Origin: Sphaerolaimus hirsutus
Taxonomy: Eukaryota; Nematoda; Chromadorea; Monhysterida; Sphaerolaimidae
DNA length: 64,000 nucleotides
Direction of reading: 5' to 3'
Assembly (NCBI GenBank): GCA_964036195.1
Contig: OZ038453.1
Coordinates: 13,243,206 to 13,307,205, forward strand
Each line of letters begins with the position of its first letter. Positions within the stretch are counted from its first letter, which is position 1. This document shows positions 10,501-21,600 of this stretch, in pieces. Under the pieces are notes generated by a model. That model was not told the DNA's origin. It ran no database searches and was given only the letters and a program-made list of their open reading frames with translations. The position numbers and the translations under genes are program-made.

Positions 10501-13054
10501 ACAGGAAAATTGTAAGGAGTGAATAAAAATGTACTTTGTGTTAACGTTAAAGTGTAATAGTAAATTGTTTTTGTTAACTGTTACGTTTTGACCATTTTAG
10601 TTTTATTTCCCGTTTTTAATATACACTTTTTTAAATTGCCGTAACCACCGCCAGACATGCCGCGAGCACGAGCCGTTGAGGAACCCCCAGTTTCACAGCG
10701 TGCTGAAACAGTTCGCGCCCATTATCGACAAGATGGACGTTGCAGCGATCCGTGCAATGCGCCAAAATATGGAAAGGATGCTGTCGCAGTGCACCCAATC
10801 GGTAAACTATTCTTTATTGTCATGTATTCAGTCAATTATACCATATCTTTCAAATGTGCTAATTTGCAGAGCACAAGCGTGAATGCGGACAGCGTGCAGC
10901 GCAGCAAACTGCCCTGCATTTGCTCCTTCATCAAGAACATCCGGTTCATCGGCGTGGTGCAGCAGGAAATCGGCGTGATCAACACGCTGCTGAAGGCCGA
11001 TATGAACAAGTTCTGTGACATGATCGAGGACTTCATCATGAACCAGGTTATTTGATTGATAAACATTTTGAGAATGGAGTGTGTGTGTTTTCGGGACTGT
11101 TGCCTTGAACGTATCTCAACGTCACCACTTAAAAGTAGGAAAAAGTAATTTACTTGAAACGTTTCGTAAATGATGTTAACTTTTCGTAGGAATCCGCCAA
11201 TACTGGAACGACCAGTTTGCCGATCGTTGCGGCTCCGCCTGCCAATCCGTCTGGCAGTGCGCTGCTCGAACGCCGCCGCCGCAGGACCAGCGGGCTCGTT
11301 GTGTCGCCCCTCGCCGCGCCGCAAAAGAACGCGGAAATGGACTACAACGTCACGCCGGTGCAGGTGAGTATAACGGTGGTGTTTCATGATGTACGTAAAC
11401 AGCATGTAACTAACAACCCTGTACTAACTACTAATGTTACTTACATCAGAAAACAAAGCCGGGCAACTTTGCGTTTCCGCAGCAGGAGGTGAAAGTTGCC
11501 GAACCGGACCAAGATGACAGTCTGGTACAATACCTGGCTGAAATTGTGAGGATTGCACTGTTTCTTTTGTGTCAACAAACTACTTAAGATGCATCTTTTG
11601 GTAAATTGAAAATGTGTAATTTAAAAGATTTACTTCTTGTTACTTTTGATGAAATCCAATTTACACATTCTTATACATATTTCGGTAAATCAGTGTGCAC
11701 AGTGGTACTTATTTGTAGTAGTGCATTTCTTTATGATTATGATAAAGTGACATATCGTACTTACAGCCGACGCAACAACTGGACCAACTTGCCGGGTCTA
11801 TGAAAAAAGCCAAGAAATCCGTGCCGACGGAAAAGGGCAAATTGCCCACGGTGCAGAAATTGCCGACTCCGCAACAGAACGTGCAAGCACCGAGTTTGCC
11901 GTACACGTCACCGGTGAATGTGAACACAGCGACGACCATCGCCGCACACTTGATGAAAAGGCAGGCTTCCGAGGTTGCCCTGGCTGCCAGGCTTCAGGCG
12001 ACCCGCTTTGAAGTGCAGCACTTGCAGCAAGCCCTGCAAAACGTTAACGTTAGTAAGACATTTCATTACTTCTTCATGTGCAATACCATATGCAAATTGA
12101 AATTTCTCATGTATATTCGCAGTCGTGCCACCAGGTCGATGCCACTGAAGACGGCATCACGTACTCGTTTGTGGCATCGCAGGCGCCGCAGCGGCAGCAT
12201 CAACAGCTGCAGTATGCCGAGGTGACTGACAGTTTCTGTTTATTTTTCCTACTTATAATTCAGTGTTAAGAAGCAAGTAAATTCTATCCGCTTTTTTACA
12301 GCCCGCTGAAATGGACTGCGAGAACGACGATGGCGTCGTGCTGTTGCAAAGTGCCCAGAAACGCACTGGCCAGCCTGTACCGGACACAGAATGTGCTGCG
12401 AAGCGGTACCGCCTGACAGTAAGTTTCTGTCTGCAGTGCTTCTGTTGTACAACTTTGTTGCCATTATAAAATGATAATATAAACTCAGAATCAGACTGCT
12501 GCCAGTTCCCCGGCCAGCGCGCGCAAAAGTGCAAAGAAGAGCGAGCAAGCGGCTGCCGGGAACAAAACGGTTAGGATAGAAAATTGCTTCGATATTTTGC
12601 TTCGTACTGTAATCTATGTTTACAGTATGAAAATGTGCAGACAAGCGAACCGCCGCCGACCAGTGAACAGCGCCGTACCGTGCCACAGCCGATCCGCCAA
12701 TCGCGCGCCGGTACGACGCCGCGCAATTGCCCTTTGGATGAGGAGGGCTACGCAAAACGACTGGCGGTACGTCTTGGGTTCAATTGTGGTTTTCGGTGTT
12801 GTACATGTTTCTATGTGCAGTGTCTACTAGACTTTTTAGTATTTCTACAGTAATTGATATGTACAGTCCCCAGTGTGCATATATATATATCTGGGAAACA
12901 GTTGGAAACTTTTCTATAAGTTTACCATTACAGATGTTCATAGATGTAAACTGTTTACTTCTTTTTAACAAATAGAACGGTATACTGAAATTGCACACAT
13001 TCTCAGGCGATCAATGAAGACTACTATGAGGAACTGGAGGATTTTGATGATTGA
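216..13054 (+). CDS. 31-exon gene, large charged protein with AT-hook, function unknown
   Basis: Family not recognised. Model exons: 216-365, 560-715, 910-1125, 1381-1806, 1865-1999, 2135-2224, 3321-3393, 3461-3606, 4173-4361, 5583-5627, 7469-7594, 7872-8024, 8099-8260, 8373-8549, 8702-8850, 8887-8947, 9028-9234, 9502-9646, 9722-9816, 9895-10087, 10149-10480, 10655-10801, 10870-11046, 11190-11363, 11450-11545, 11767-12048, 12123-12221, 12302-12418, 12489-12569, 12626-12766, 13007-13054. They sum to 4,788 nt (1,595 aa), and phases agree at every junction. Exon 1 encodes an AT-hook-like core (GNKRGRPPKQK), exon 3 a charged coiled-coil-like stretch, exon 4 a Pro-Ala tract, exons 17-21 a W/Y-rich folded-looking core, and the C-terminus is acidic (EELEDFDD). 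Most introns are phase 0, and donors are often GTTAGT or GTTTGT. Exons are GC-rich at third positions against AT-rich introns. A nuclear or chromatin role is inferred only from the AT-hook. Uncertain points: the end of exon 8 (a microexon near 3670-3686 is possible) and the exon 15/16 junction, where the only in-frame fit needs a 36-nt intron. Confidence 0.8.
312..350 (+). other. AT-hook-like motif in exon 1
   Basis: Codons here read KRGRPPKQK, matching the R-G-R-P core of AT-hook minor-groove DNA-binding motifs flanked by basic residues. Exon 2 carries a second, weaker R/G cluster (VRGRGTNMRTRG). The motif is visible directly. DNA binding by this protein is an inference from the motif family. 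Confidence 0.6.
1492..1560 (+). repeat. In-frame Pro-Ala dipeptide (gcgccc) microsatellite in exon 4
   Basis: The hexanucleotide gcgccc is repeated about ten times, with one ggccgc interruption, and encodes alternating Ala and Pro in the unknown gene's fourth exon. Open frames on the opposite strand through this tract encode Gly/Arg/Ala repeats and are artefacts of the microsatellite. The tract is probably a flexible linker and may vary in length between individuals. Confidence 0.85.
2230..3180. repeat. Intronic tandem repeat, 111-bp unit
   Basis: Near-identical units begin with atgtctc at 2769, 2880, 2991 and 3102, exactly 111 bp apart. Diverged related units extend back to about 2300. The array fills most of the 1.1-kb intron between exons at 2224 and 3321. 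Because 111 is divisible by three, one frame stays open for 146 codons (2727-3167), but there is no flanking splice or start context, so I treat it as satellite-like. Confidence 0.85.
3920..4118. mobile_element. Probable CACTAG-type MITE in intron
   Basis: Inverted ends are visible: gcacacactactttacc on the left (about 3925) and taaactagcgtgtgc on the right (about 4090). They match the terminal signature CACACTAGTTTAC seen at 19306, 45887, 47953 and 53050. The element lies in the intron between exons 3461-3606 and 4173-4361. Exact borders are not certain. Confidence 0.45.
4396..4401 (-). terminator. AATAAA poly(A) signal of nested antisense gene
   Basis: The plus strand reads tttatt, which is AATAAA on the minus strand, 84 nt downstream of the nested gene's stop and only 35 nt from the host gene's exon end at 4361. 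Confidence 0.65.
4485..5517 (-). CDS. Nested antisense three-exon gene, 197-aa coiled-coil protein
   Basis: Exons on the minus strand are 5517-5315, 4985-4844 and 4733-4485, with phases 2 and 0 that match exactly (594 nt, 197 codons plus stop). The first exon encodes a Ser/Gln/Pro-rich segment ending in a run of prolines. The second is polar (about 48 aa). The third is a heptad-like Leu/Val/Lys/Glu stretch typical of a coiled coil. Splice sites read cag/gtgctt, ccacag/, gct/gttagt and atgcag/. A poly(A) signal lies 84 nt past the stop. The whole gene sits in the host gene's 4362-5582 intron on the opposite strand. I do not recognise the family. Expression could interfere with the host transcript, but that is an inference. 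Confidence 0.7.
5640..7440. repeat. Complex intronic repeat with (GGGATC)n G-rich tracts
   Basis: Seven copies of a module starting cttgaaccc followed by ttcatgtttcaagca occur near 5686, 5852, 6156, 6419, 6689, 7003 and 7296. Each is followed by acactgt...acagtgt inverted segments. Runs of gggatc or ggggat lie at about 6045-6135, 6342-6416, 6606-6658, 6884-7000 and 7197-7240. Stretches near 5850-6130 and 6418-6660 are close duplicates. The array fills the intron between exons 5583-5627 and 7469-7594. No coding exon is seen inside; long minus-strand frames here are Pro/Ile repeats from the GGGAT unit. Confidence 0.8.
10411..10476 (+). repeat. 24-bp in-frame tandem repeat (MAQDNAPI)
   Basis: A 24-nt unit, atggcgcaggacaacgcgcc plus catc, occurs twice and then partly a third time at the end of exon 10149-10480, encoding MAQDNAPI, MAQDNAPI, MAQDNN. 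It lies just before the donor gtgcga. Confidence 0.85.
10481..10527 (+). terminator. Possible premature 3' end (intron stop plus AATAAA)
   Basis: If the donor at 10481 is not used, the frame reaches a TGA at 10493-10495 after four more codons, and an AATAAA follows at 10522-10527. This would give a shorter isoform ending after about 1,140 residues. The downstream exons from 10655 continue the frame perfectly, so the long form is also supported. Confidence 0.4.
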
Positions 13055-13201
13055 AATGTGTTTTTTTTGGTAATGTGAAAGGGGCGTGTGCCTCTGTGCA
13101 TGTTTACCCCATGTGCATGTCAGCGGTATTCTACATGTTGACTTTCCACGACGCTCCAGGGGATTCGGTAGACTCCTCTGGAGCAATTGATAGTTCTTAC
13201 A

Positions 13202-13207
13202 AATAAA
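13202..13207 (+). terminator. AATAAA poly(A) signal of the 31-exon gene
   Basis: AATAAA lies 148 nt downstream of the TGA at 13052-13054, with no further exon signal on this strand before the repeat-rich region. Confidence 0.7.
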
Positions 13208-14084
13208 ACACATGGACTAGTCGTTTCAAAGGTGAAAATATATAAAAAGTTATGGAAATTGTTGAATTTGAGTTAAAATTATGGTCCACATGCACACTGG
13301 GTTTACATGCACAGAAGGCTTCAGTCATGTGAAAGTGCTGAAAGTAGTGAATACGTTTTAATGCAGTTTCTTATCATTTTACGTTTTCATACAGTTCCTT
13401 TTTTGTAACATTTCCATCATTCGCAAATTATCACATTTCAAAGTGAAAACGTTATGTACTTTTTAAGTTTCTTCCGTATACAATTGTCAAATTTCGCATT
13501 GTGAGATAGGTAAACAAGTTTTAAATTTTGCTCAAAAGTGTAACTCTTGTCAACAGCAATATAGTCTTGTTTTTGTTTTTTCTTAGTTTTTGTTACAGCG
13601 AGAAGGAGAATGATTTCTTTTTACAGTTTTAGATTTAAATTGAAAATTGGCGAGTACAAAGTTTGGATTTTTTTTTGTCGCACTTCCTTTCTTTTTGTCG
13701 AAGCAAGAAGGAGAATGATTTCTTTTTTTACACTTTTAGATATACATTGAAAATTCGCGAGTACAAAGTTTGGATTTTATTTTGTCGCACTTGCATTTCT
13801 TTTTGTCGAACTTCCATACAAATCACGTGTCCATGTAATTTTTAATTTTTCTATCCGTAACAACATGATGAAATCACGCAATAAATCTCTGTTAGGTACA
13901 TTTCAATTTGTAAATTGAAGTAAAAAGTAACAAAAACGAATTATTAACAGTCACGATAAATAACGAAATATCAACAGTCACGATAAAGAACAAATGTTAG
14001 CAGACACACACAAACGTAATTGTCACGTCTAAATTGTCTACGTTTCGCAACAAAGATACGTTAGGGAATTTGAAAAGTCAAAAA
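13208..14084. other. AT-rich intergenic stretch with short direct duplication
   Basis: No gene is seen. Two diverged direct copies of about 105 bp (gagaaggagaatgatttc at about 13601 and aagaaggagaatgatttc at about 13706, each followed by gcgagtacaaagtttgga) lie near 13600-13820. Confidence 0.5.
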
Positions 14085-14423
14085 AATTAGTTTACTGCTC
14101 ACCTGATAAGTCTCGGGGAATAAATCCTTCCTTATTTTTGGCTGTACGACGCGTCGCGAGTCGCATACGACGCGTCGCGCGACGAATGCGACGCGTCGCA
14201 TAATCGTCACTTCCAGTTTACCCAGCTGTGTCACATTCGTGTGTAATCGTGCGACGCGTCGCACTTTTGTGACTTGCCGAAACCACTAACCCCAGAAAGT
14301 GAAACACCAACGTAAACTAAAGTACACACGTCGATCAAAAATGTAAACCGACGCGCGACGCGTCGCGTTTCAGTTTACATTTTTGATCGACGTGCCGTGT
14401 TGGTAAACTAGCGTGTACAGCCA
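14085..14423. mobile_element. Truncated copy of GCGACGCGTCGC / CACTAG-end element
   Basis: The stretch contains several GCGACGCGTCGC palindromes and an inverted repeat around acatttttgatcgacgt. Its reverse complement matches 45895-46070 closely, including the GTGGCTGTACACGCTAG end followed by AAT. The other end is not recognisable here, so this copy is probably truncated. Confidence 0.6.
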
Positions 14424-14820
14424 CAATATGGTACGGTGCTGTGCATTTCATATGGCGCGCAGTGTGTATATTTACAAGAGGGAATCCCGCCGCACAACCG
14501 CACACCGTAAAAAAAGCATGTGAAATTTTAATAAAAAAATAATAAAACGGAGTTTTACACGTGGTGACATTTGACGTTTCTGATGCAAATATATGAAATA
14601 ATCTTTGATCTACTGATATAACAATGTTTTTTGCTTATTTTGTGAATGTAATTTAAAACAAAACTCACCATGAAAAGCCCCCACTCGCATTAATGAAAAA
14701 TGGTTCCATGTTTCCTACTTCGAATGCAACTAAACGTGGATCAATTTTACGATGCCATTTTCGCCTGGAACTGCTTTTCATTTTTTTGGTTAGCTATGTT
14801 TCGTTCAATTGGTTGCACAG

Positions 14821-15311
14821 CCTACACAGCAAATAAAACGCTCGTGAAGTGCACTGAAGCGGTTGGAAGTGCCTCTCGTGATCACACTTCAGAGCCTGAT
14901 CAAGCCTGATCACAGGGCACTTCACCGCTCGTGATCACACTTCCAACCCTGATCAAGCCTGATCACCATTGGAATGCACTTCACGAGCGCTTCACGAATG
15001 CCGTTCGTGATAGCACTTCACAAACGCCGCCCATTTCAAATAGGCGTTTCTTATTTCGTGAAGTGCCTTCACCGCAGATTTGCATTACATGTTATTGCAC
15101 GTCACATTGCTTGCACCATCCGTGAAGACACTTAATTCACAAATGCATAACAAATTTTTTAAATGCCTGGCCATCTGTGAAGTGCCTTCACGAGAAATTT
15201 CGTGAAGCGTTTGGAAGTGCTTTGGCACCCGTGAAGTGCATTGAAGTGCCTCGTGAAGACACTTCACCGCAGATCATGGCAGATCACCAGCGCTGTTTTT
15301 GCTGTGCTAGG
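14821..15311. mobile_element. MITE filled with GTGAAGTGC-type repeats
   Basis: The ends are inverted: ctacacagcaaataaaacgc on the left and gctgtttttgctgtgctag on the right. The interior is many variants of cgtgaagtgc / gcacttcacg in both orientations plus tgatca palindromes. Relatives lie at 18135-18420 and 20681-21579. No coding capacity is seen. Confidence 0.6.
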
Positions 15312-15530
15312 TACATTGGTCCTGTTTGGTGACTGAACTTCGGAAATCATATAGATAATACCTGTAGCATTGTGCCTACTACACACACTAGTTTCACCGT
15401 GACTTCATGTGAAAACGGAAATTTAAAAAAATGCAAATTAATGAACACAGTTGTATGATATTATTTTATTTAAATTTGAATTAAAATTGATAAAAGTTGA
15501 AGTTTGAAAATTTGAAAACGAAAACACATA

Positions 15531-17942
15531 CCGTATTACCTCAAAATACCACCATGGGGTTTTATTATTTCGCCAGCAAAATTTGAGGGGGGGTTAATTC
15601 GAGGGGGGGGGGGTTATTCGAGGGGGGGTTTTATTATTTCGTCAGAAATTTTCATTAGGATCGTAGTAAATAGTAGGCATTTGCATACCAAAAAAAGATA
15701 ATAAATGTGTCCAAACAGGATATATTTGGACATAAAAACATAGATAGCTACACAAACTACTCTATGTGTAGCTGCAATGCAAATTAACAGTAATATACAT
15801 CATGTACATTGCGTACATGACGTATTGATTATGTACATGTGTAAGAGCATTTTTACGATGAGAAAAACACCACCCCACAAAATTTTTGACAACCAAATGC
15901 AATAATAATTCACGGAACGTAAACTGCTACGTGTTTTGTAAATTAAATTTGATTAAACCTTTTCAGACATTTTGGCAGCTTTTCAACGGCTACGGGGCCT
16001 GCGCGGCATGCGCGGCCATGCAGTGGGCTGCGCAGTACCCCGGCAGAGCACTGCATCGCAAGATCGACACCGCTACACTGGCAGACCGAGTTCGCCATGT
16101 TTATAGTGGTTGTAGTGCTCTGCACAATTTCGTTCCCTTATTCCCCCATTTTAATGACTATTTTTGTGCGCCAGATCTATTTAGGTAAAGTTAGTGAAGT
16201 TGTGTCTGGCCTAAGTATAAACTACATTCCACGTGGCATAAGGTGAGAGGGGATTTCACATTTTTCACTTTGAAATGCTGCGGCGCAGCGTGTGGCCGCC
16301 TTTGAGTTTGCCGGCACACTGTTGTGACTTTCTGGGCGGTCCAAAGCACATTCCACCCTTTACTTATCTTTGGGCAGAGGTGGAGACTGACGACTGATAA
16401 GTAGGTGGCGACCGGAAGCCAGGAACAATGAATTTCACCCAAAAAATACCAAAATAAATACTGTTCCGCGTTCCTCCCCATGTTGACTAGATTGTCGTGT
16501 GTCATCTAGTACCGGTGGGTGGTAGGAACAGCTTCTGATAACGCCCTAAGTGACAAGTCGCAGTCTAGAAAATACTTTTCCGCTGCCCCAGCATAAATAT
16601 CCCATCGTGCTCGGAAGGGTGTGGCCATCGGGCTGAAACCTTTCTCACGGGCGCTAGCTGACCGGATAGTCACAATAGTGGGTTGCGAGGTTGGAGGTGA
16701 TAAGCATTTCGCGCCCGCGAGCATTATGCTAGCTACCGTAATTTATGAATACAAAGCCCCCACACAGAGTTTCCATGTGACATGTAGAAATCATTGTACA
16801 TATTGTTTCACACCAGTGTCTTTCATTTCCATGAGCTTAATTAATCGCCTTGTATCTTAATTAATTAACATTAGTTATAAGCTTGTATTAATTATCTAAT
16901 TACTTGTTAGCTTGATTTTCTGTATTAGTTTATGACGCCGTAATTGGCTTTGTCCATACTTTGTTCATTCCGTCTGTTGTAAATATGCATTGCACTGCGT
17001 TGTTACCTGTTCTAGATTATGTTGGATTAAGTAGGGATTTGTAGGTAATTATGGAAGTAGATAATTGCTGTTTTAAGTGGTGTAGTAAATTGTACATTAA
17101 GCCCCATGTTGCATGAAGCCTTTTTAATTGTCGTTATTAGCTGTTCTTAATTGTTACCACCCCTTTTTTAGCTTAATTAGTACTCTTTTCATAGGTAGCT
17201 ATATGTCAAGATTTTACTAAGTATTTGCATCAGAGCTTATGTGATTTGATAGTGATTATGTACCTACATAACATTATGCCTTTTTTAGCTTTTTATTCCT
17301 GTCGATTATGGTAGTTTCAATTGCCTTATAAGTAGCTGAAATTGTTATGTTTCACCCAATTCTTCGATTCAACGAAAAATTGATTTTGCTTCTACTCTGC
17401 CACTACTGTTCTTCCATTGCCCTAAAAAAAAAAATAAACTCTCTTCTCAACCCAACTTGGACCCCCTTTTTGTATTGGCACTAAGTACTTACTGTTTTCC
17501 CTAAGTTAGCTAATTAGCAACTGCTCTAATTACCGCGCTGCTTGTGCTAAGTGTAGGTGCCGTGTGTGCTGCGGGAAACGGAACAGCGTGAGCCACCAAG
17601 TGGTTCATTGCACGTTCTGAAAAACCTACCGTCTTCGGACACGTTTCCTTAAAATTTACACACGCATTTATAACTTGGACCTCCGGGCCCAGTGCAGTGC
17701 ACTGCAGCGGCAAGCGGCCGGTGAAGTGGAGATAGAGGGAAAAAGTGCGGTAAAAACGCTCTGAATCGTGTAGACAAAAAACAGCTGAATACACGGATTC
17801 ATGACAGATGACGTACATCATTCCGAAGGGGGGGGGGGTATTTCGAGGGGGGGTTTATTATTTCCCCAGCCCGTTTTGAGGGTGGGTTAATTCGAGGGGG
17901 GGGGGGGTTAATTCAAGGGGGGGATAATTCGAGGTAATACGG
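15531..17942. mobile_element. CCGTATTACC-ended element (2.4 kb) between TA dinucleotides
   Basis: It starts TA-CCGTATTACC and ends GGTAATACGG-TA, with G-run-rich subterminal blocks (ttcgagggggg) on both sides. It is the longest of this type in the window and the only one with a possible coding remnant (15967-16185). Small relatives lie at 24884, 36513, 41820, 43401 and 43905. They are probably non-autonomous relatives of a TA-targeting transposon. Confidence 0.65.
15967..16185 (+). pseudogene. Exon-like fragment resembling a transposon HTH domain
   Basis: After a pyrimidine-rich acceptor (ttttcag) an open frame runs through GC-rich codons: W-Q-L-F-N-G-Y-G followed by A-A-Q-Y-P-G-R-A-L-H and a later L-A-D-R-V-R-H. 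The spacing GYG...YPxR...RVR resembles the helix-turn-helix region found next to transposases (DUF4817-like), but the match is from memory of the pattern and weak. It lies inside the 2.4-kb CCGTATTACC element, consistent with a decayed element gene. No continuing exon was found. Confidence 0.25.
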
Positions 17943-18134
17943 TAAATATTAGGTTGGAAAGAAAATTCTGTCAGTCCGGTTTGCTGGTCCGGCTTCCGCT
18001 TTGTTTCTAGAAACTGACAGAACTTTCTTTCCAACCTAATAGACAATATGAGTAGGCTGGATGTCGCCATGTCGCCATTTCAGTTTTCACCAATGCCACG
18101 GTGAAAACTAGTGTGTGTATAGCCATTATTGCAG

Positions 18135-18420
18135 CAAAAAATGGCTGTGATGCTCCATAACGTGTCCTGAAGTGTCTTCACGCAGACCCCCGTAGTGTCT
18201 GTCGGGACGAAGAAACTTCCCTGCGCCGCCATATGCTTCACGACGCTTCACGAACCATGCAAAGTATGCTAAGATAGTTCATGAAGTGCACTTCTCGAAT
18301 TTGGTCCATCGTGAAGACAGGTGAAGTGTGTGGAAGACACTTCACTTCAAATCCTGTGAAGCGTGTGGAAGTGTCTTCACAGAGGCCACTTCCACACACT
18401 TCTTTTTTTTTGCAGTGGAT
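18135..18420. mobile_element. GTGAAGTGT-rich MITE
   Basis: The ends gcagcaaaaaatggctgtg and cttctttttttttgcagtgg are inverted relatives of the 14821-15311 and 20681-21579 ends. The interior is gaagtgtcttcac palindromic variants. It lies just downstream of the lectin gene's poly(A) signal. Confidence 0.5.
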
Positions 18421-18468
18421 GTAACATTCAGTTAAAATACCTAGGTACTTTGTATTCACAATTTTCCA

Positions 18469-18474
18469 TTTATT
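18469..18474 (-). terminator. AATAAA poly(A) signal of the lectin-domain gene
   Basis: The plus strand reads tttatt, about 165 nt past the stop codon at 18640-18638. It is the first canonical signal downstream. Confidence 0.65.
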
Positions 18475-18637
18475 CAAGTTGTTCACTGGAGCAAGTTTAA
18501 AAGAAAAAAATTAATATAACCAGGTAACACAAAATCTGACACCATTCCTGATGATGACGTTATTCTGTCACACTGAAAGAAAATATCAAATCACCATTCA
18601 CCATGTCACAGCACAGCCACACCAAAAGTATGCTTGA

Positions 18638-21600
18638 TCAGCCAACTTTCTCACATGTGTACATGCAGAAATAGGCTCTTGGAATGCTGCATTTTTGGTC
18701 ATTAAGGTAGTGCCTTAAGAATGACTCTTTTCCATTCATCTCAAGACAGAATTCTGCACCCTTGCCATTTGGCCAATTATCCGGTGCACCTGTTTAAGTT
18801 TTTTTTTATAAAATGACAATGACAAAAGGTCTTCAGAGTTTAAGAAAATAACCCAATTTGAAAATTTTCTAACCTTCTGCAAACTTTGTGTTAGCGTAGG
18901 AAAAGTCTGAACCATCAGTGAATCTGAACTTCAATGGTGTGTTAAGGGCAGTTCCATCCATCCAGAAGTTTCCTTTTACATCACTCTGGATAATTTCAAT
19001 TATAATAACAAACAGTTTTTGGATCAAAGACAAAGACAAAGACAAACCTTTGTCATCAAATCAACCATATGTGTATATTCAACTACATCAACAAAATTGG
19101 CTAGCATTGCATCGCCACCATCAGCTTTGCATGCATGATTAGCTGCCACTTGGTTCAACTTTTTTCCTACTGCCTTGTAGCATTTGCCCCTTTTGCCATG
19201 CAGTGCCAGAGTGTATCCAGGTTTGTAGTCTGGCTGTTTGATGTTGGGTGTTTTCTGAGAGTTGGTGGATGACAGATTTTGTTTTGGGGTGGGGGTGGGT
19301 TCATTTGGTGCATCACACACTAGTTTACCATTATGAAATGCTCAACCATTTTTGTAAACTGTTTCACAAAACATAATGAGACACTGTACAGAGTTGTTCG
19401 GTGTTTCATGCTGTTTTGTGCAAACAGTTGACCAAAATGGTTGAGCATTTCATAAGGATAAACTAGTGTGTGTGGTGCCATTGTTTCAGGATTCAAGGTA
19501 CTGTGATTGATGAATTTGAATTTTGTTTTGAATGAAAAAAGTGTTTTGATAGATCAATTTAAGAAGCCTGCCCTGAATAACACCTGTGACTATCTTTGCC
19601 AAACATAAATGGCCAAATCTCTGCATGAAATGCATAACAAAAGGTAGCCACTGAGACATTGAAACATAAGTATTCTTATCAAACAGGTTCAAAGCCATAC
19701 AGCAATAGTTTTCCTGGCAATAGTCACACAAGAATATCAATGCGTTTTATCATACTCACATCAGTTGTGGTAGATATATCTGCAGTAGTGGTAGTTATAT
19801 CTGCAGTTACGGTTGCTGGCGCTGGTTTAGTAGTCATAGCTGAAGTTATTGTCGCTGGCGCAGGTACGGTAGTTTTACTGCCCTCACCACATTTTCTGTT
19901 ACAGTTTGGCCCCTTGCATGGCCCACAATTGTACATGCAGACAAATCGCCTCCTCTGACTGCATTTCACATTTGTGATTTTTGGCTGGTGTTTTGTGTAG
20001 TGCATGCTTAAACAGTCAAACTTGTCACCTGTGAGGTTTGTGGGGTGTTTAAGTCTTTAGAAAAGAATGCATTTTGAGAAGAGCAATTCAGGCAATAAAA
20101 AAAGTAAAATCTTATTTTTTCTAACTGAAGAACGCCATTCTTTTTTTGTCAACCCTTTTACTTGTGGTTCAATTGAAGGCTGCTATTCTTTTGCTATTGT
20201 GAGTGCAAAAAAGTGCTAAAATCTGCTGTTCTGTTGGAGGTGCCCTTCTATGGTAGGTATGCCGTTCTATCAGAATAATTACGTTAGTCTTCTTTATCCA
20301 TTTTCTTTATTCATTTTCCCAACATAAGAACTTCACAGTGCCAGATCACACCTTTACGCCTTGGTTTGAACAGCTGCATCATATATCCATTCATAGAGCA
20401 TTGATCTGAGAATTTAAACTGCCCTTCAACTTTTACATCTGTGCCATCCACCCAGAAAGCTTGGCCGGGTCTGTGTTCATTTCTCATCAAAGTTCTCATA
20501 TGGTCCATTTCTTTCCTGCCGCTAAAATATGCCAGCTGGCCATTTTCGCTTTTGCAAAAACTTTCCGCCTGTGGCTGAGTCATCTTGTTGTACACGGCTC
20601 TGAGTGAATGTTTTTTTTGCTATTTTGGTTTCATCTGATGGTCAAATCAACAATACTGGTGTCATGTTGAACCCAAACATATCATAGCAAAAAAAGTTGT
20701 GTGATGTGAAATGGAAGTGCCATGAAGTGCCTGCCTGCAAAGTGTCTGCCTGTGAAGTGTCTTTGAAGTGTCTGTTAAGCTGTGAAGATGTGCAGTGTCA
20801 GTATGAAGACGCTGGGCTTCCAGACACTTCACAAAACAATGCAAAGTATGCCACAATGGTATGTCAAGTCACTTCACATGTTCTGTCCATCGTGATGATA
20901 GGTGACGTGTGCAGAAAACACTTCACTTCAAATCTCATGAAGCGTGTGGAAGTGTGTTGAAGTGTCTTCACAAAGGCTGCTTCACACGCATCCAGCCCGC
21001 TTTCACACACTTCACGATCCCATTTTGTGCAGTGTATGAGATTTGCCTCCAGTAACTGGTTGTATATGTGTGTACGTGTTTGTGATGTGTCGTGATCGTG
21101 AAGCGGGCTTCACACGCTTCACAAGCATCACAAATTTTTTGGAGAAACGTCTTCCACATACTTCACCTAGCTTCACCAGCGCTTCAGGCACATCCAAATA
21201 GTGGAATACACTTCAAGATTGCTGGCACTACCGACGCTTCCCCACCAGGGTTACATAAACGTAAAATTCTTTTTACTAAAATGGTAGTAAAATTGTAAAC
21301 AATTGTATTTTTATATTTATTCATGTCTCATTTCATTCTTGAATTTTTCAATTTCTTTTTTTTTGCTTGGAGATTTTGCCAACCCTTGTTCACGACAATA
21401 TAAATACCTACATGTGTTGGGCAGCGTCATCTTTAAAAAGTGTGAAGTATCTTCACGCAAATTTTCGTGATGCGTGTGAAAGCGCCAGCATGCTTGGTGA
21501 AGCGTCGAGAAGTATCGGCTTGAAAAACCCTTCACGACGCTTCACCACGCATCCAAAGCCCATTTTTGCTGTGTAGCTAGCTCTCTTGGTGCTGAGAAAC

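Larger units (their letters stand above)
15372..18124. mobile_element. CACTAG-end element with ATT target duplication, nested insertion
   Basis: ATT flanks both sides (15369-15371 and 18125-18127). The ends are inverted: GTGCC...ACACACACTAG on the left and CTAGTGTGTGTATAGCC on the right. Most of the 2.75 kb is a second element (15531-17942). The 3-bp duplication agrees with the other CACTAG-end elements (AAT or ATT), a size seen in PIF/Harbinger-type elements; that class is an inference. Confidence 0.65.

Noticed and set aside
20306-20315. TGA overlapping AATAAA as the end of the second lectin domain
   Set aside because: The domain lacks its last strand and Cys pair there; donor at/gttggg to the exon at 20006 completes it in frame.
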